Positions 36,301-51,300 of a stretch of DNA of 64,000 nucleotides are shown here, piece by piece. Position 1 is the first letter of the stretch, and each line of letters begins with the position of its first letter. Origin of the DNA: Cherax quadricarinatus (Eukaryota; Arthropoda; Malacostraca; Decapoda; Parastacidae); assembly GCF_038502225.1 (NCBI RefSeq), contig NC_091391.1:7209420-7273419 (forward strand), in the 5' to 3' direction. Under the pieces are notes generated by a model. The model saw only the letters and a program-made list of their open reading frames with translations. It ran no database searches and was not told where the DNA came from. Position numbers and translations under genes: made by a program.

Positions 36301-39300
36301 GCACAGATATAACAGTTTAGGTGTTATATTTTATTACAGATGTGTTGCTGTGCCACGATGATGAACTAGAAGGCCGGAGAATTGCTTATATACTTTACTT
36401 GGTCCCACCGTGGGAGAAGCAGGATGGTGGGTCACTAGACCTCTTCACTACAGATGGTATGTTTCTTTATTACAGTGTTTTGTACCAGATTACAAGTGAT
36501 TTAGTAGAGGAACTACCCAATAAAGTGCACAGAAATGGGTAACTTGTCAAATTTTACTCTAAATTGAAAATAAACATTGTAGGGATTCCAGGCCCTAAAA
36601 TATTTTGTCTGTTTTTTAATTACATCCTCATGCCTCTTCATTTTCAGTGTTTTTTTTTATTATCACACTGGCCGATTCCCACCAAGGCAGGGTGGCCCGA
36701 AAAAGAAAAACTTTCACCATCATTCACTCCATCACTGTCTTGCCAGAAGGGTGCTTTACACTACAGTTTTTAAACTGCAACATTAACACCCCTCCTTCAG
36801 AGTGCAGGCACTGTACTTCCCATCTCCAGGACTCAAGTCCGGCCCGCCGGTTTCCCTGAATCCCTTCATAAATGTTACTTTGCTCACACTCCAACAGCAC
36901 GTCAAGTATTAAAAACCATTTGTCTCCATTCACTCCTATCAAACACGCTCATGCATGCCTGCTGGAAGTCCAAGCCCCTCGCACACAAAACCTCCTTAAC
37001 CCCCTCCCTCCAACCTTTCCTAGGCCGACCCCTACCCCGCCTTCCTTCCACTACAGACTGATACACTCTTGAAGTCATTCTGTTTCGCTCCATTCTCTCT
37101 ACATGTCCGAACCACCTCAACAACCCTTCCTCAGCCCTCTGGACAACAGTTTTGGTAATCCCGCACCTCCTCCTAACTTCCAAACTACGAATTCTCTGCA
37201 TTATATTCACACCACACATTGCCCTCAGACATGACATCTCCACTGCCTCCAGCCTTCTCCTCGCTGCAACATTCATCACCCACGCTTCACACCCATATAA
37301 GAGCGTTGGTAAAACTATACTCTCATACATTCCCCTCTTTGCCTCCAAGGACAAAGTTCTTTGTCTCCACAGACTCCTAAGTGCACCACTCACTCTTTTT
37401 CCCTCATCAATTCTATGATTCACCTCATCTTTCATAGACCCATCCGCTGACACGTCCACTCCCAAATATCTGAATACGTTCACCTCCTCCATACTCTCTC
37501 CCTCCAATCTGATATCCAATCTTTCATCACCTAATCTTTTTGTTATCCTCATAACCTTACTCTTTCCTGTATTCACCTTTAATTTTCTTCTTTTGCACAC
37601 CCTACCAAATTCATCCACCAATCTCTGCAACTTCTCTTCAGAATCTCCCAAGAGCACAGTGTCATCAGCAAAGAGCAGCTGTGACAACTCCCACTTTGTG
37701 TGTGATTCTTTATCTTTTAACTCCACGCCTCTTGCCAAGACCCTCGCATTTACTTCTCTTACAACCCCATCTATAAATATATTAAACAACCACGGTGACA
37801 TCACACATCCTTGTCTAAGGCCTACTTTTACTGGGAAAAAATTTCCCTCTTTCCTACATACTCTAACTTGAGCCTCACTATCCTCGTAAAAACTCTTCAC
37901 TGCTTTCAGTAACCTACCTCCTACACCATACACCTGCAACATCTGCCACATTGCCCCCCTATCCACCCTGTCATACGCCTTTTCCAAATCCATAAATGCC
38001 ACAAAGACCTCTTTAGCCTTATCTAAATACTGTTCACGTATATGTTTCAGTGTATCATTATAAAAAAAAAAATCAAAGATTTATCCTATTTCTTATAATA
38101 AAATACAGCCTCTCATCACTTAGTGACGTGCATGTACTCGTTTTCCGACGACTCCGACTTATGACGGACTCTCTGACCAGTACGCATACCTAAATAATGT
38201 ATATTAGAGCTGATTCCCTCTATTCTATTTATTACAATGTGCAGTACACTACTGTATAAACATTTAAAAATATTCCAGAAATGTTATAAATGATGCAAAG
38301 GTGACATGAAAACAATATCAAAGATGGCTGACACAAACTCAGTAACATTATAGTATGCTCCTCACTTAGTGACAAATTCATTTAATGATGTGGTCTTAGA
38401 AGCGGAAGAGGTTGTGTAACCAGGAATCTGGAGGTTTATCTGGAGAGAGTTCCGGGGGTCAACGCCCCCGCGGCCCGGTCTGTGACCAGGCCTCCTTAGG
38501 TCAGTGTCCCAGGATGCGACCCACACCAGTCGACTAACACCCAAGAACCCATTTTACTGATGGGGAACATAGACAACAGGTTGAAAGAAACACGTCCAAT
38601 GTTTCTACTCTGGCTGGGAATCGAACCCAGGCCCTCACCGTGTGAAGCGAGAGCGTTAACCACCAGGCCACCATGGTTTACAGCATGGTTTACAGCATCC
38701 CAATAATTGAATCACATCTAGTAATAACTTCTAAAACAGACCAGGAGCTGTAAGGGGGGCCTTACCCATGCTCAGGAAAATTGACAAATATTGAATGATT
38801 CCATTCTATCAAATGATGCCAAGAAACGGCCAATAAAGCCATGAAAACCATCATAGAAAACTCCCCAGATTCGATATTTTAAACCAAACTCGAGATCAGA
38901 GTTTTGCTTTTCCCATTATGCACCAAATGAAGCAGGATTTTTTTTATACTGTATGAACTCTCCACACAGACCCATTCTCTCATATTTGGACCAAAATTTA
39001 CCACTTTCAGCTTATCAGAGTGAGCCGAGCTCAAGATGTACATTATGTGAAAGGCCAGGCCTTTAGTGACGTAGGTCTACATGACGGGCAGTGAAAGAGT
39101 TGAGGCCCTTTATGGTTCTTCAGTGGGGTTGTGCCTTGAAGCTGAAGAACTCTTGATCCAGGAATTTGAGATAATTTACTCTTTCTTAAATCAAACTTGA
39201 TTACCCCTCACATACATGATGCTGTATTGCTAATGAATATGGGTGATGTTGCAATTGGAGAGTAATATGAATTGTAACATCAGCACACTTCTGCCAAAAT

Positions 39301-42300
39301 GGCTATTGAATGAATGATGGTAATTTTTTTTTTTTTTTTTTTTGGGGGGGGGGGGTATGGGGTCTCCCTGCCTTAGTGGGAGACAGTTGTTTAGATAATA
39401 AACAATGCCCATGTAGGGTACTAGTAATGACATTTCATTTTTTTAACACTGGCCATCTACTGCCAAGACAGGGTGACCTGAAAAAGAAACACTTTCACCA
39501 TCATTCCCACTATCACTGTCTCACCACAAATGTACAAGTACAGCAGTTTAGTTGCTTCTCTAAACAGCAAATATCCCAAACCCCTCCTTCAGAGTGCGGG
39601 CATTGTATTTCCCACCTCTAGGACTCAAGTCTGACTAACCAGTTTACCTGAATCCCTTCACAAAATATTACCTCACTCACACCCCAACATATACTTTTTA
39701 AATTCCTTTACTAATACTTGATATTTTGTACAGAATATAAACAACCAAAAGATGTTGTTGAGTCTCTGAAGCCTGAATGGAATTCCTTTGCCTTTTTTGA
39801 AGTGTCTCCAGTATCATTTCACCAGGTGAGTGCCACTGTCTCAACAAAGTACAGAACTGTTTGATGATAATGCTGACATCAGTCAGTTTTTGATTGGTGT
39901 CAGCAAGAAATTGATATCAATCAATTTCTTCCTAGTCTGTTTTATAGTTCTGTTTGATGATAATGCTGACATCAATCAGTTTTTGATTGGTGTCAGCAAG
40001 AAATTGATATCAATCAATTTCTTCCTAGTCTGTTTTATAGTTCTTTTCATTTTCATTTAAATTTACCATAGTGATATTTTTATATATTGTATATAGTTAC
40101 GCAGTTTTACTGTGGTGTAAGAATCCTACTTGTGCATTGAGGAGAGTGAGTGTGTGTTGGGTGTACAGTATATGGCATGCTTGCAGTAACAGAACAGATG
40201 CCCTTTTCACAACCTTTTATTGGGACAGTGTTTTGATCTGGTTAACCAGACTTGAGTCCTGGAGGTGGGAAGTACAGTGCCTACAATTTAAAGGAGGGGC
40301 TTGAAATATTGGCTGTTTGGAGTGATACCTAAACTGTTGTGTCTGGGTGTGCAACAGGTACACAAACACACCCTCCCTCTCCCTACCCAGGCCAAGTGTC
40401 TGTCGACAGGAGCTGTTGACAGACAGTAACTAAGTGATTATGTGTGAATGATAGTGGAAGTGTTGAATGATGGTGAAAGTGTTTCCTTTTTTTTTGTTTC
40501 ACCCAGCCTTGGTGGGAGACGGCCGGCATGTAAAAAAAGAAAAAAAAAATAACAATGTATTTTCCAGGGTCATATATTTGTGTTACAAAGACTGGTTTAC
40601 ATTAATTCTTTCTTATGTGGAAAGTATTATAGTTATTCCAAGTGCTTTGGGAAGACAAACTCGGGGTAATGCTGATGGAGCATAAAAATATAATCATACA
40701 ACAGGGTCCTGCTTATACAACAGGTTAAGGGTTCGAGCTACTGCTGTAAAGGGTTACAGTTTTTTTCACTTTCAAATGCATATAAAAGCCTAGTAACATG
40801 TTTATATTATCATGTATTCAATGAACAATAGAGCTAGGCCTAAAAAATGCATATACAGTACACACGTTACTTTAAATATTTTTATCTTTATCTTATAATG
40901 AGTGGTGAATATATTTATTGTAGGAAGTCTGAATAAATGAAGAATGGGTATAAGTGAAAACCGCTTTATTAGCGAAACGCTGTAAAGTGAGGTCCTCCTA
41001 TATATATAAACGCTTTTTTTTTTTTTAATGCACCAACCACCTCCCACAGAGGCAGGGTGACCCGAACAAGAAATACCCCCACCATCCTTTACACTGTTGT
41101 TACCACTTTGTGCTCGTAACTCAAATAAAATGTCTTTGCTCCTGAAAGGCTGCTCAACCAGCTGTCTAAGGGTAGTGTTATTTAACACTGAAAGAAAAAC
41201 AGACACTCTTAGGCCAGCTCGTACCAGCATATTAAATTTTTTTTCTTTTTTCAATACGCCAGCTGTCTCCCACCGAGGCAGGGTGACCCAAAAAGAAAGA
41301 AAATCCCCATAAAGAAAATACTTTCATCATCATTCAACACTTTCACTTCACTCATACATAATCACTCTTTGCGAAGGCACTCAGATATGACAGTTCAGAA
41401 GAACCTAACCTCCAAACTGCCAGTATCCCAAACCCCTCCTTTAAAGTGCAGGCAGTGACATATTAAATGTGAAATATTAATTATTATTATAAGGAAGGGC
41501 ACAAAAACTCACTTATGCAAAAATATATATTAATAGTAATGTGTATACAACCTACTCTACTACATCCAACATCACCACACTCCGGTTCACATTAGCTCAC
41601 TAGCACACTGCTACTAGTGAGTGAACAAAATATAAACCTTTATAAACAGGGAGGCTCCATGACACCCCGCATCCTTCTGGCAATCTGTCTGCCAACAGAC
41701 AAAAACACCATACAGTACTCTTCCAAAACTTAAACAGGCCTCTACATACTAGGACCTTACATACAAACAAGAGAGCACTTAAACACACAGAATTACCTAT
41801 AGTATACACTAAAACAATTCGCCAAACCACCTACTCACACTAACGCCAACCCATGATGACTTCAGCAAACCGCCTTCCTACACATACTGAACTCACAAAT
41901 ACTTCATCTACTTCTGTCTCCTGGCCACTGCCTGACCAGGAATAATACACATCCGGTTTCAGTACAATCCCAGAACTATGGAGCATTTTCTATACAATAT
42001 TTTTACTGCAGCACACTGCGTAATACTATCACTGTCTTGCCAGAGCCACATAGATACGACAGTTTAGACACTGTACATTTAAGGTTGTAAGGTCACTTCT
42101 CTTACTTAAGATACTTTCTTGATAGGTAGCAGAAGTGTTGTCCCAAGATAAAGTTCGTCTCTCCATTAATGGCTGGTTTCATGGTCCCCCAATTGAGAGG
42201 CCACCAAAATACCATGCTCCGTGTTTACCCCTAGAAGCTCCTACACATATTGAGGTAAGAATAGTACATTTAATCCTCGATGCAGTAAAATAATGTTTTA

Positions 42301-45300
42301 CCATATTTTTCTCTATTATTAATATTTCCTTTATTTTTAAAAATAATATATAAAAGTGTTTACAGTGAAACATATAAGTGAACAGTATTTAGATAAGGCT
42401 AAAGAGGTCTTTGTGGCATTTATGGATTTGGAAAAGGCGTATGACAGGGTGGATAGGGAGGCAATGTGGCAGATGTTGCAAGTGTATGGTGTAGGAGGTA
42501 GGTTACTGAAAGCAGTGAAGAGTTTTTACGAGGATAGTGAGGCTCAAGTTAGAGTATGTAGGAAAGAGGGAAATTTTTTCCCAGTAAAAGTAGGCCTTAG
42601 ACAAGGATGTGTGATGTCACCGTGGTTGTTTAATATATTTATAGATGGGGTTGTAAGAGAAGTAAATGCGAGGGTCTTGGCAAGAGGCGTGGAGTTAAAA
42701 GATAAAGAATCACACATAAAGTGGGAGTTGTCACAGCTGCTCTTTGCTGATGACACTGTGCTCTTGGGAGATTCTGAAGAGAAGTTGCAGAGATTGGTGG
42801 ATGAATTTGGTAGGGTGTGCAAAAGAAGAAAATTAAAGGTGAATACAGGAAAGAGTAAGGTTATGAGGATAACAAAAAGATTAGGTGATGAAAGATTGAA
42901 TATCAGATTGGAGGGAGAGAGTATGGAGGAGGTGAACGTATTCAGATATTTGGGAGTGGACGTGTCAGCGGATGGGTCTATGAAAGATGAGGTGAATCAT
43001 AGAATTGATGAGGGAAAAAGAGTGAGTGGTGCACTTAGGAGTCTGTGGAGACAAAGAACTTTGTCCTTGGAGGCAAAGAGGGGAATGTATGAGAGTATAG
43101 TTTTACCAACGCTCTTATATGGGTGTGAAGCGTGGGTGATGAATGTTGCAGCGAGGAGAAGGCTGGAGGCAGTGGAGATGTCATGTCTGAGGGCAATGTG
43201 TGGTGTGAATATAATGCAGAGAATTCGTAGTTTGGAAGTTAGGAGGAGGTGCGGGATTACCAAAACTGTTGTCCAGAGGGCTGAGGAAGGGTTGTTGAGG
43301 TGGTTCGGACATGTAGAGAGAATGGAGCGAAACAGAATGACTTCAAGAGTGTATCAGTCTGTAGTGGAAGGAAGGCGGGGTAGGGGTCGGCCTAGGAAAG
43401 GTTGGAGGGAGGGGGTAAAGGAGGTTTTGTGTGCGAGGGGCTTGGACTTCCAGGAGGCATGCATGAGCGTGTTTGATAGGAGTGAATGGAGACAAATGGT
43501 TTTTAATACTTGACGTGCTGTTGGAGTGTGAGCAAAGTAACATTTATGAAGGGATTCAGGGAAACCGGCAGGCCGGACTTGAGTCCTGGAGATGGGAAGT
43601 ACAGTGCCTGCACTCTGAAGGAGGGGTGTTAATGTTGCAGTTTAAAAACTGTAGTGTAAAGCACCCTTCTGGCAAGACAGTGATGGAGTGAATGATGGTG
43701 AAAGTTTTTCTTTTTCGGGCCACCCTGCCTTGGTGGGAATCGGCCAGTGTGATAATAAAAAAATAATAATAAAATAAAAAAAAGTCCATAAAAATCTATA
43801 TTGTTATTGCATAATTCAACAATTCAGAGTAGTTGGAGGCATTTTCTGACATGCTTCAGAATAATGGGGAAGGGGAGAGATCTATTTTATTGGAATAATG
43901 TTAAAAATATATGAATAAAATTCATTAGTCTAGTTTATTTCTAATGTACAGTAGTATGTAACACACAGTTTGCAGATACACAGTATACATGAGTCGTTAT
44001 TTTGTTTACATACTTATGATAAAGTTTAATTGAGAAATTACTCACAATATGTTCATGGGAAGCATTTCACAGCTTCTCTTAGGCTTTGAAGAACCACTAC
44101 CATCACTGCTTATGTGCTTTGGTGCATTATTAAACAAAATTAAGGGTTATTTTCGAGCCAGGGTAATCCATGGATAACTAAAACTGAATCCGTGGATACT
44201 GGAGTTCTACTGTACTGCAATAAACAATGAAAATAAATAAGTTAAAAGTATGGATTTTGTCCATAATTTTTAGAGTGTGTTATGTCAGGATCCATTACAT
44301 TGAATGACTATTATACTGATTATGAGCGCTAGGGGTGTTAGATAGTCGAGAGTGAAAGCGAGGTAGCATGAAGTTTGACATGATGAAGTTGCCTTTATAT
44401 ATTCTTACTAGATGTAAAGATTACTTAGAATCAGAAGTGCTAGTATGGAGAGAGACTTGTGCAAAACATTAATAAGTATTTACAAATAACAAAAAAAGGC
44501 ACAATACTGTAACTGGAACGATACACAAATAACCCGCACATAAAAGAGAGAAGCTTACGATGACGTTTCGGTCTGACTTGGACCATTTACAAAGTCACAC
44601 TGACTTTGTAAATGGTCCAAGTCAGACCGAAACGTCATCGTAAGCTTCTCTCTTTTATGTGCGGGTTATTTGTGTATTTACAAATAGTTTGTTAAATAGT
44701 AATGACACAATTGCAAACAAACTGTGGTATGGGTGGGGTTAGAACCCATGGCAAGTGAATTGTAAAACTCCAGGCCAGTGTGTCAACCACTGGGCCAGCT
44801 GGCTACAGTAAGAGTCATCCAACTAGGTATATTTATGCATCAGAGGTAACAGTTGACTGCTTGTTCTTCTTGTAATTCTCAAATTTATTGTTTATGAATG
44901 CTTAGAGACTGTATATAAAAGCAGTTAGTTACTAATTGCCATTTTAGTCTTAAGTTAGGCTTAAGTTTGCCCAAAATGCATTGCATAATTATGGGCTTTC
45001 TGCATGTACAGCTAAATGTCGCCCATCTCTGTATAAACATTGTGTTATGCTGAAATTAAAAATTATTATTAATTATCATTATTATTATTATTATTATAGT
45101 ATGTTGTGGTGTCTCTTATTCTTCCCTCTAGTGACGTGTGGCCTAGGTTTTGCATTCTTTTATTAAAGCTATTCTTAGCTCATTCTTTTATTCAGTCTGT
45201 TGTTTTTTCCTTAACTTTTGTAATCTTTCTCAGTGGTAAGGCTTATGGGTCTGATACTTTTTTTTTTTTACACTCTGGCCATCTCCCATTGAGGCAGGGT

Positions 45301-48300
45301 GACCCAAAAAAAAAAAAAATACTATCACCATCATTCACTCCATTACTGTCTTTTCAGAGATGTGCCGATAGTTGTTACTTATGAACTGTAGTATTGGCAC
45401 ACCTCTGGCAAGACAGTGATGGAGTGAATGATGGTGAAATTATTTCTTTTTTGGGACACCCTGCCTTGGTGGGAAATGGATGATGCATTAAAAAATAAAA
45501 TGATTCCTAGACCCGTTTCCATATAAAAAGGACAAAATAATAAGCTTTTATTTCGCAGGAAGAAGAGCTATACTCCTGGATCAACCCAACTTACCTGGAT
45601 ATGAATATCCAGAAAGAAATACGCCACAAATTTCGTAAAGACCCTCAGATTGAACTCGAGTCATTCCTTTCAGAGGATAAATACAGAGAACTTGCAGAGG
45701 CACTGAGGAATAAAAGTTTAAACTGGGTGAAGACAGGACCTGCCAACAAGCAGCTCTTTGAGGTATAATTCAATAATTTAAATATATATTTGAAGGGAAT
45801 TTATGGTTTACAAACTACAGTAGCTGATATAAATATGCACATGCATGAGTAAGTTTATATAAGGCTATTTGTCTGACAGTCTGAGAAATGCCAGGGCAAC
45901 TTTTGTATGGAAAATGGTACTTCTTACCGTACTACCAAAGACAAAGTATTAGCTAAATTAATTTGATTTGATTTTTAACATGCTGGCTGTCTCCCACTGA
46001 GGTAGGGTAACCCGAAAAGGAACACTTTCACCATCATTCACACTATCACTGTCTTAGATATCCCTCTAAACAGCATATATCTCAAATCCCTCCTTTAGAG
46101 TACTGTACTTCCCACCTCCAGGACTTAAGTCTGTCTAACCTGTAAACCTGATTTACCATACTTTAATGACTGACCTGGAAACTCAAGGAACTTAAATTCG
46201 GTAGAGAACATTTAGAACTTTACTAAAAATAAGCTTTGCAGCATGAAGGTGTCCTTTAACCCCAAAATATAGAGGTCAGTAAGCAGGTGTGGGAGAGTAT
46301 CAACTCTTCTGTCCTCCATATGCTAAACTTTTCAGTGCTTAGGGCACTTAAGAAGTGCATTAAGAAAAGTAATCCTGTGAAATAGTAGTTTAATTGAGGA
46401 ACCCATACGTATTTCAATATTTTATTCCCAAAGAAATAGTTTATGGTGAAAGGTCTCATTTTCTGTGTGATCTGTTACGTATGCACGTATACAATGCCTA
46501 CTGTATACTCCACACTTTGTTCTAGGAAGTTTGACAGTTTATGTACAATATATATTTCATTTTATCCGTGCCAGTTTTAGGATAGTAACTTGAGGAGGCT
46601 TCTGCTCATGACTTGAATTATACTTTTTTTTTTATTATTAACACTTTGCCCTTCCCACCAAGGGTGTGACTCCTCCTCCTTAATTCCCCACTACCACCAC
46701 TACCACTACTATTACTACTACCACTACTACTACCACCACTATTACTACTACTACCACCACTATTACTACTACTACCACCACTATTACTACTACTACCACC
46801 ACTATTACTACTACTACCACCACTACCTCTTCCTGTCTATATATAGCCGTCCTGCTCCACTTCTGGTTAGTGTGACTTTGTAAATGGTCAAAGTCGGACC
46901 GAAACATCGTCTTAAGCTCCTCTCTTCTATGTGCGGGTTATTTGTGTATCGTTCCAGTCACGGTATTGTGCCTTTTTTTGTTATTTAGTAAATCTTGCAT
47001 CTTACTCACTGCCACTGATGCAACTATACCCAGTAATCTTCTTGATTTAGTTCTTAATCAAATTCTCGTGTCTGTTACCATGCTGTGGTGGGAGATTGCC
47101 ATTAAGGCTCCCCCCCCCCTCCAAAAAAAAAAATCGATTGTACTATATGCAGTACCGTACTGAACTTTAGGCTCTCATAATGTATTCTGTGGGCCAGGAG
47201 TATTTCAAGGAGGAACAAGGTTGAAACTCACTTGAAAATGTTTTTGGAGACATCTGTAGACATTCTTCTTCTTTCAACACACCAGCTGTATCCCACTGAG
47301 GCGATGTGGCCCAGAAGGAGAAATGAAAGTTGCTCCTTTTAAATTTAGTAATACAGTGGACCCCCGGTTAACGAACTTTTTTCATTCCAGTAGTATGTTC
47401 AGGTGCCAGTACTGACCGAATTTTTTCCCATAAGGAATATTGTGAAGTAGATTAGTCCATTTCAGACCCCCAAACATACACGTACAAACGCACTTACATA
47501 AATACACTTACATAATTGGTCGCATTGGGAGGTGATCGTTATGCGGGGGTCCACTGTATATATAGGAGAAGGGGTTACTAGCCCCTTGCTCCCGGCATTT
47601 CAGTCACCTCTTACAACACGCATGGCTTACGGAGGAAGAATTCTGTTCCACTTCCCCATGGAGAAAAAAATCGCCGGGCAAAATATAAATATAAATGAAA
47701 TATAAATATAGATGAAGGAGGGGTGTTAATGTTGCAGTTTAAAAACTGTAGTGTAAGGCACCCTTCTGGCAAGACAGTGATGGAGTGAATGATGGTGAAA
47801 GTTTTTCTTTTTCGGGCCACCCTGCCTTGGTGGGCCACCCTGCCTTGGTGGGCCACCCTGCCTTGGTGGGCCACCCTGCCTTGGTGGGCCACCCTGCCTT
47901 GGTGGGAATCGGCCAGTGTGATAATAAAAAATAAAAAAATGAAAGTATCTATAGATATAAAAACCTGCCCAAATATACCCTATCTATTGATTCTTTATTT
48001 TATAAAATACTTTTGAAATCTGTTTTGCCAGAGGCAGTCAGGTACGACAGTTCAAATATCAGTGTAAACAGCTAATATCCCCACCCATCATTGCAGGTAC
48101 TGTACTTCCCATCATTTAAAAACTATTTAGCCAACATTTTGCCTATTACCTGGAGTTTACCTGGAGACAGTTCCGGGGGTCAACGCCCCCGCGGCCCGGT
48201 CTGTGACCAGGAAGTCTTCAAATTTGATACCACCAGATATGATCTGTCAGATTTGAAATATTTCTATGCGCGTAAAACTGTCTAAATGCGATTTCCAATT

Positions 48301-51300
48301 GCTACACGTGTCTCTTATTTGAGCCCAAAGTTGCCTTATGCATCTGTGCAATTAATTCTTTGTATTGTTGGCTGACAAGGTAGCATTTTGTGAAGGGATT
48401 CAAGAAAACCAGTTAACTGGGCTTGACTCCTGGAGGTGGGAAGTACTGTGCCTGGACTCCGAAGAAGGGGTTTAGGATATTTGCCATTTGGAGGGTAATA
48501 TGAACTGTCATGTCTACTTGTCTCTGGCCTCTCAAGGGAGGTTCCTTGATGCTGGTGAGGGGCTTTTGATCTTGGGAATTGGATCTGTGCTCTAGTTTCC
48601 TGAATTGAGCCTGAATACCTTCCTCCCCCCCCCCTACAGGTGCTATATAATCCCTATGGGTTTAGCACTCCCCTATGATTATAATATAATCGCGCCTGGC
48701 TAGACAGTGATGGTGTGAATGATGGTGAAAGTATTTCTTTTATGGGTCACCCTATCTCAGTGGGAGACAGCCAGCATGTTAATAAAAGTGTTTTGATAAT
48801 TGAGAACACAAGGATGGTAAGAATGTTCTTGTTGAGAATTCACTGATAAGATTTATGAACTGAAAACACTGGATTCAGGTTTGATGAATACAGAATTAGA
48901 AAGAATAAAGGGAAGTTAGAACTTAGTAATAGAGTTGTAGATGAGCAGAATGATATGCAAAGTAGAATCATTGAAGCTTACATCATGGGTAGTTTGGACA
49001 AATATGTGAGTGAGAAGGACTGAGTTTGTGAAGGACCTGCATGGTATAGGCCAGTAGGCCTATTGCACATGTCATTCAAGCTTCATGATACTGACACATG
49101 TATAAATTAAACATGTACAATATATGTAATTTTTTTTGTTAAGATGCATTTAGCCCAGAAGCTTTTTCAGTCCAACCAAACTGATGAAAAAGTTCTTGGT
49201 GAGTAAAACTTTTCCAAACAAAAGTTTCCAAATGCTGCACTTTTTTTTTTATTATCACACTGGCCGATTCCCACCAAGGCAGGGTGGCCCGAAAAAGAAA
49301 AACTTTCACCATCATTCACTCCATCACTGTCTTGCCAGAAGGGTGCTTTACACTACAGTTTTTAAACTGCAACATTAACACCCCTCCTTCAGAGTGCAGG
49401 CACTGTACTTCCCATCTCCAGGACTCAAGTCCGGCATGCCGGTTTCCCTGAATCCCTTCATAAATGTTACTTTGCTCACACTCCAACAGCACGTCAAGTA
49501 TTAAAAACCATTTGTCTCCATTCACTCCTATCAAACACGCTCACGCATGCCTGCTGGAAGTCCAAGCCCCTCGCACACAAAACCTCCTTTACCCCCTCCC
49601 TCCAACCCTTCCTAGGCCGACCCCTACCCCGCCTTCCTTCCACTACAGACTGATACACTCTTGAAGTTATTCTGTTTCGCTCCATTCTCTCTACATGTCC
49701 GAACCACCTCAACAACCCTTCCTCAGCCCTCTGGACAACAGTTTTGGTAATCCCGCACCTCCTCCTAACTTCCAAACTACGAATTCTCTGCATTATATTC
49801 ACACCACACATTGCCCTCAGACATGACATCTCCACTGCCTCCAGCCTTCTCCTCGCTGCAACATTCATCACCCATGCTTCACACCCATATAAGAGCGTTG
49901 GTAAAACTATACTCTCATACATTCCCCTCTTTGCCTCCAAGGACAAAGTTCTCTGTCTCCACAGACTCCTAAGTGCACCACTCACTCTTTTTCCCTCATC
50001 AATTCTGCACTTGTGTTTAATTTATACAGGCCTATTGTAGTGCTCCTTTATTCTTATGTTCTCTACACTTGTTCAAGAGCACTTTTTCAACGTACTAAAG
50101 GGCTGAAAGGTTGAACTTCGATACACGATCTACCAGACACATTGAACTTATATTAACTGTGCAGGAATTGCAAAATTACAATTTCTTTTTTCTTTTTTTT
50201 CAACAAACCGGCCGTATCCCACCAAGGAAGGGTGACTTAAAAAGAAAAACGAAAGATTCTCTTTTAAAATTTAGTAAGGTACACAGGAGGAGGGGTTACT
50301 AGCCCTCTGCTCCAAGCATTTTAGTTGCCTCTTACACCACGCATGGCTTATGGAGGAAGAATTCTTTTCCACTTTCCCATGGAGATAAACCACACATAGA
50401 AGAAAGGACATACTGTTGGAGTGTGAGCAAAGTAACATTTATGAAGGGGTTCAGGGAAACCGGCAGGCCGGACTTGAGTCCTGGAGATGGGAAGTACAGT
50501 GTCTGCACTCTGAAGGAGGGGTGTTAATGTTGCAGTTTTATAACTGTAGTATAAGTATGCCTCTGGCAAGACAGTAATGGAGTGAATGATGATGAAAGTT
50601 TTTCTTTTTCGGGCCACCCTGCCTTGGTGGAAAACGGCCGAGGTGTTAATAAATAAAAAATAGAAAAAGGAAACTTAGGATAACTTTGGGTCTGACTTGG
50701 TCCATTAACTAATCACAAGGACTACATAATGGGCTCAGTGCTTGTTCAATTTTTGTTTCAGGTTCTAAAGTTTGATGAGGCTCCTGATATTATCGCTGAC
50801 TGCCGGAATTTCTTGAAATCGGAGGCTCTGTTCTTAATAATCTCCCAGCTGACAGGAATCAAACTACACAAATTAGCTCCGGAAGACTCTGACCCTGATG
50901 GCTCTGACATGGGTGAACAAAATGTTAAAGGTTAGTTTCAAAAAATTACTGATTTGTATGACTATTCAGCATAATAATAATATCTTTATTTCTACAAACA
51001 CATGTACAAGGTATACAGGCCATAGCTGACATCAGTGACATACTACTTCTATGTAGAAAGCCATTTGTTATGCAGAGGATTTGCTGCAAATTAGCACAGT
51101 TTTGTCCCAGGATGCGACCCACATCAGTACCCATTATTACTGATAGGTAAACATGGTCAACCTAAGGAAATGTGCCCAATGTTTCCACCCTTGCCGGGAA
51201 TTGAACTTGGACCCTCACCGTGTGAAGCCAGAGCTTTTTGCCACCAGGCCAGGGGCCACCTTCTGTTAATTTTCCCCAGATCATCGTCCCTTGTCTCAGA

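Noticed and set aside
44700..44830. tRNA-Ser-like gene
   Set aside because: Box A and B are visible but the stems do not close and box B is mutated; treated as SINE.
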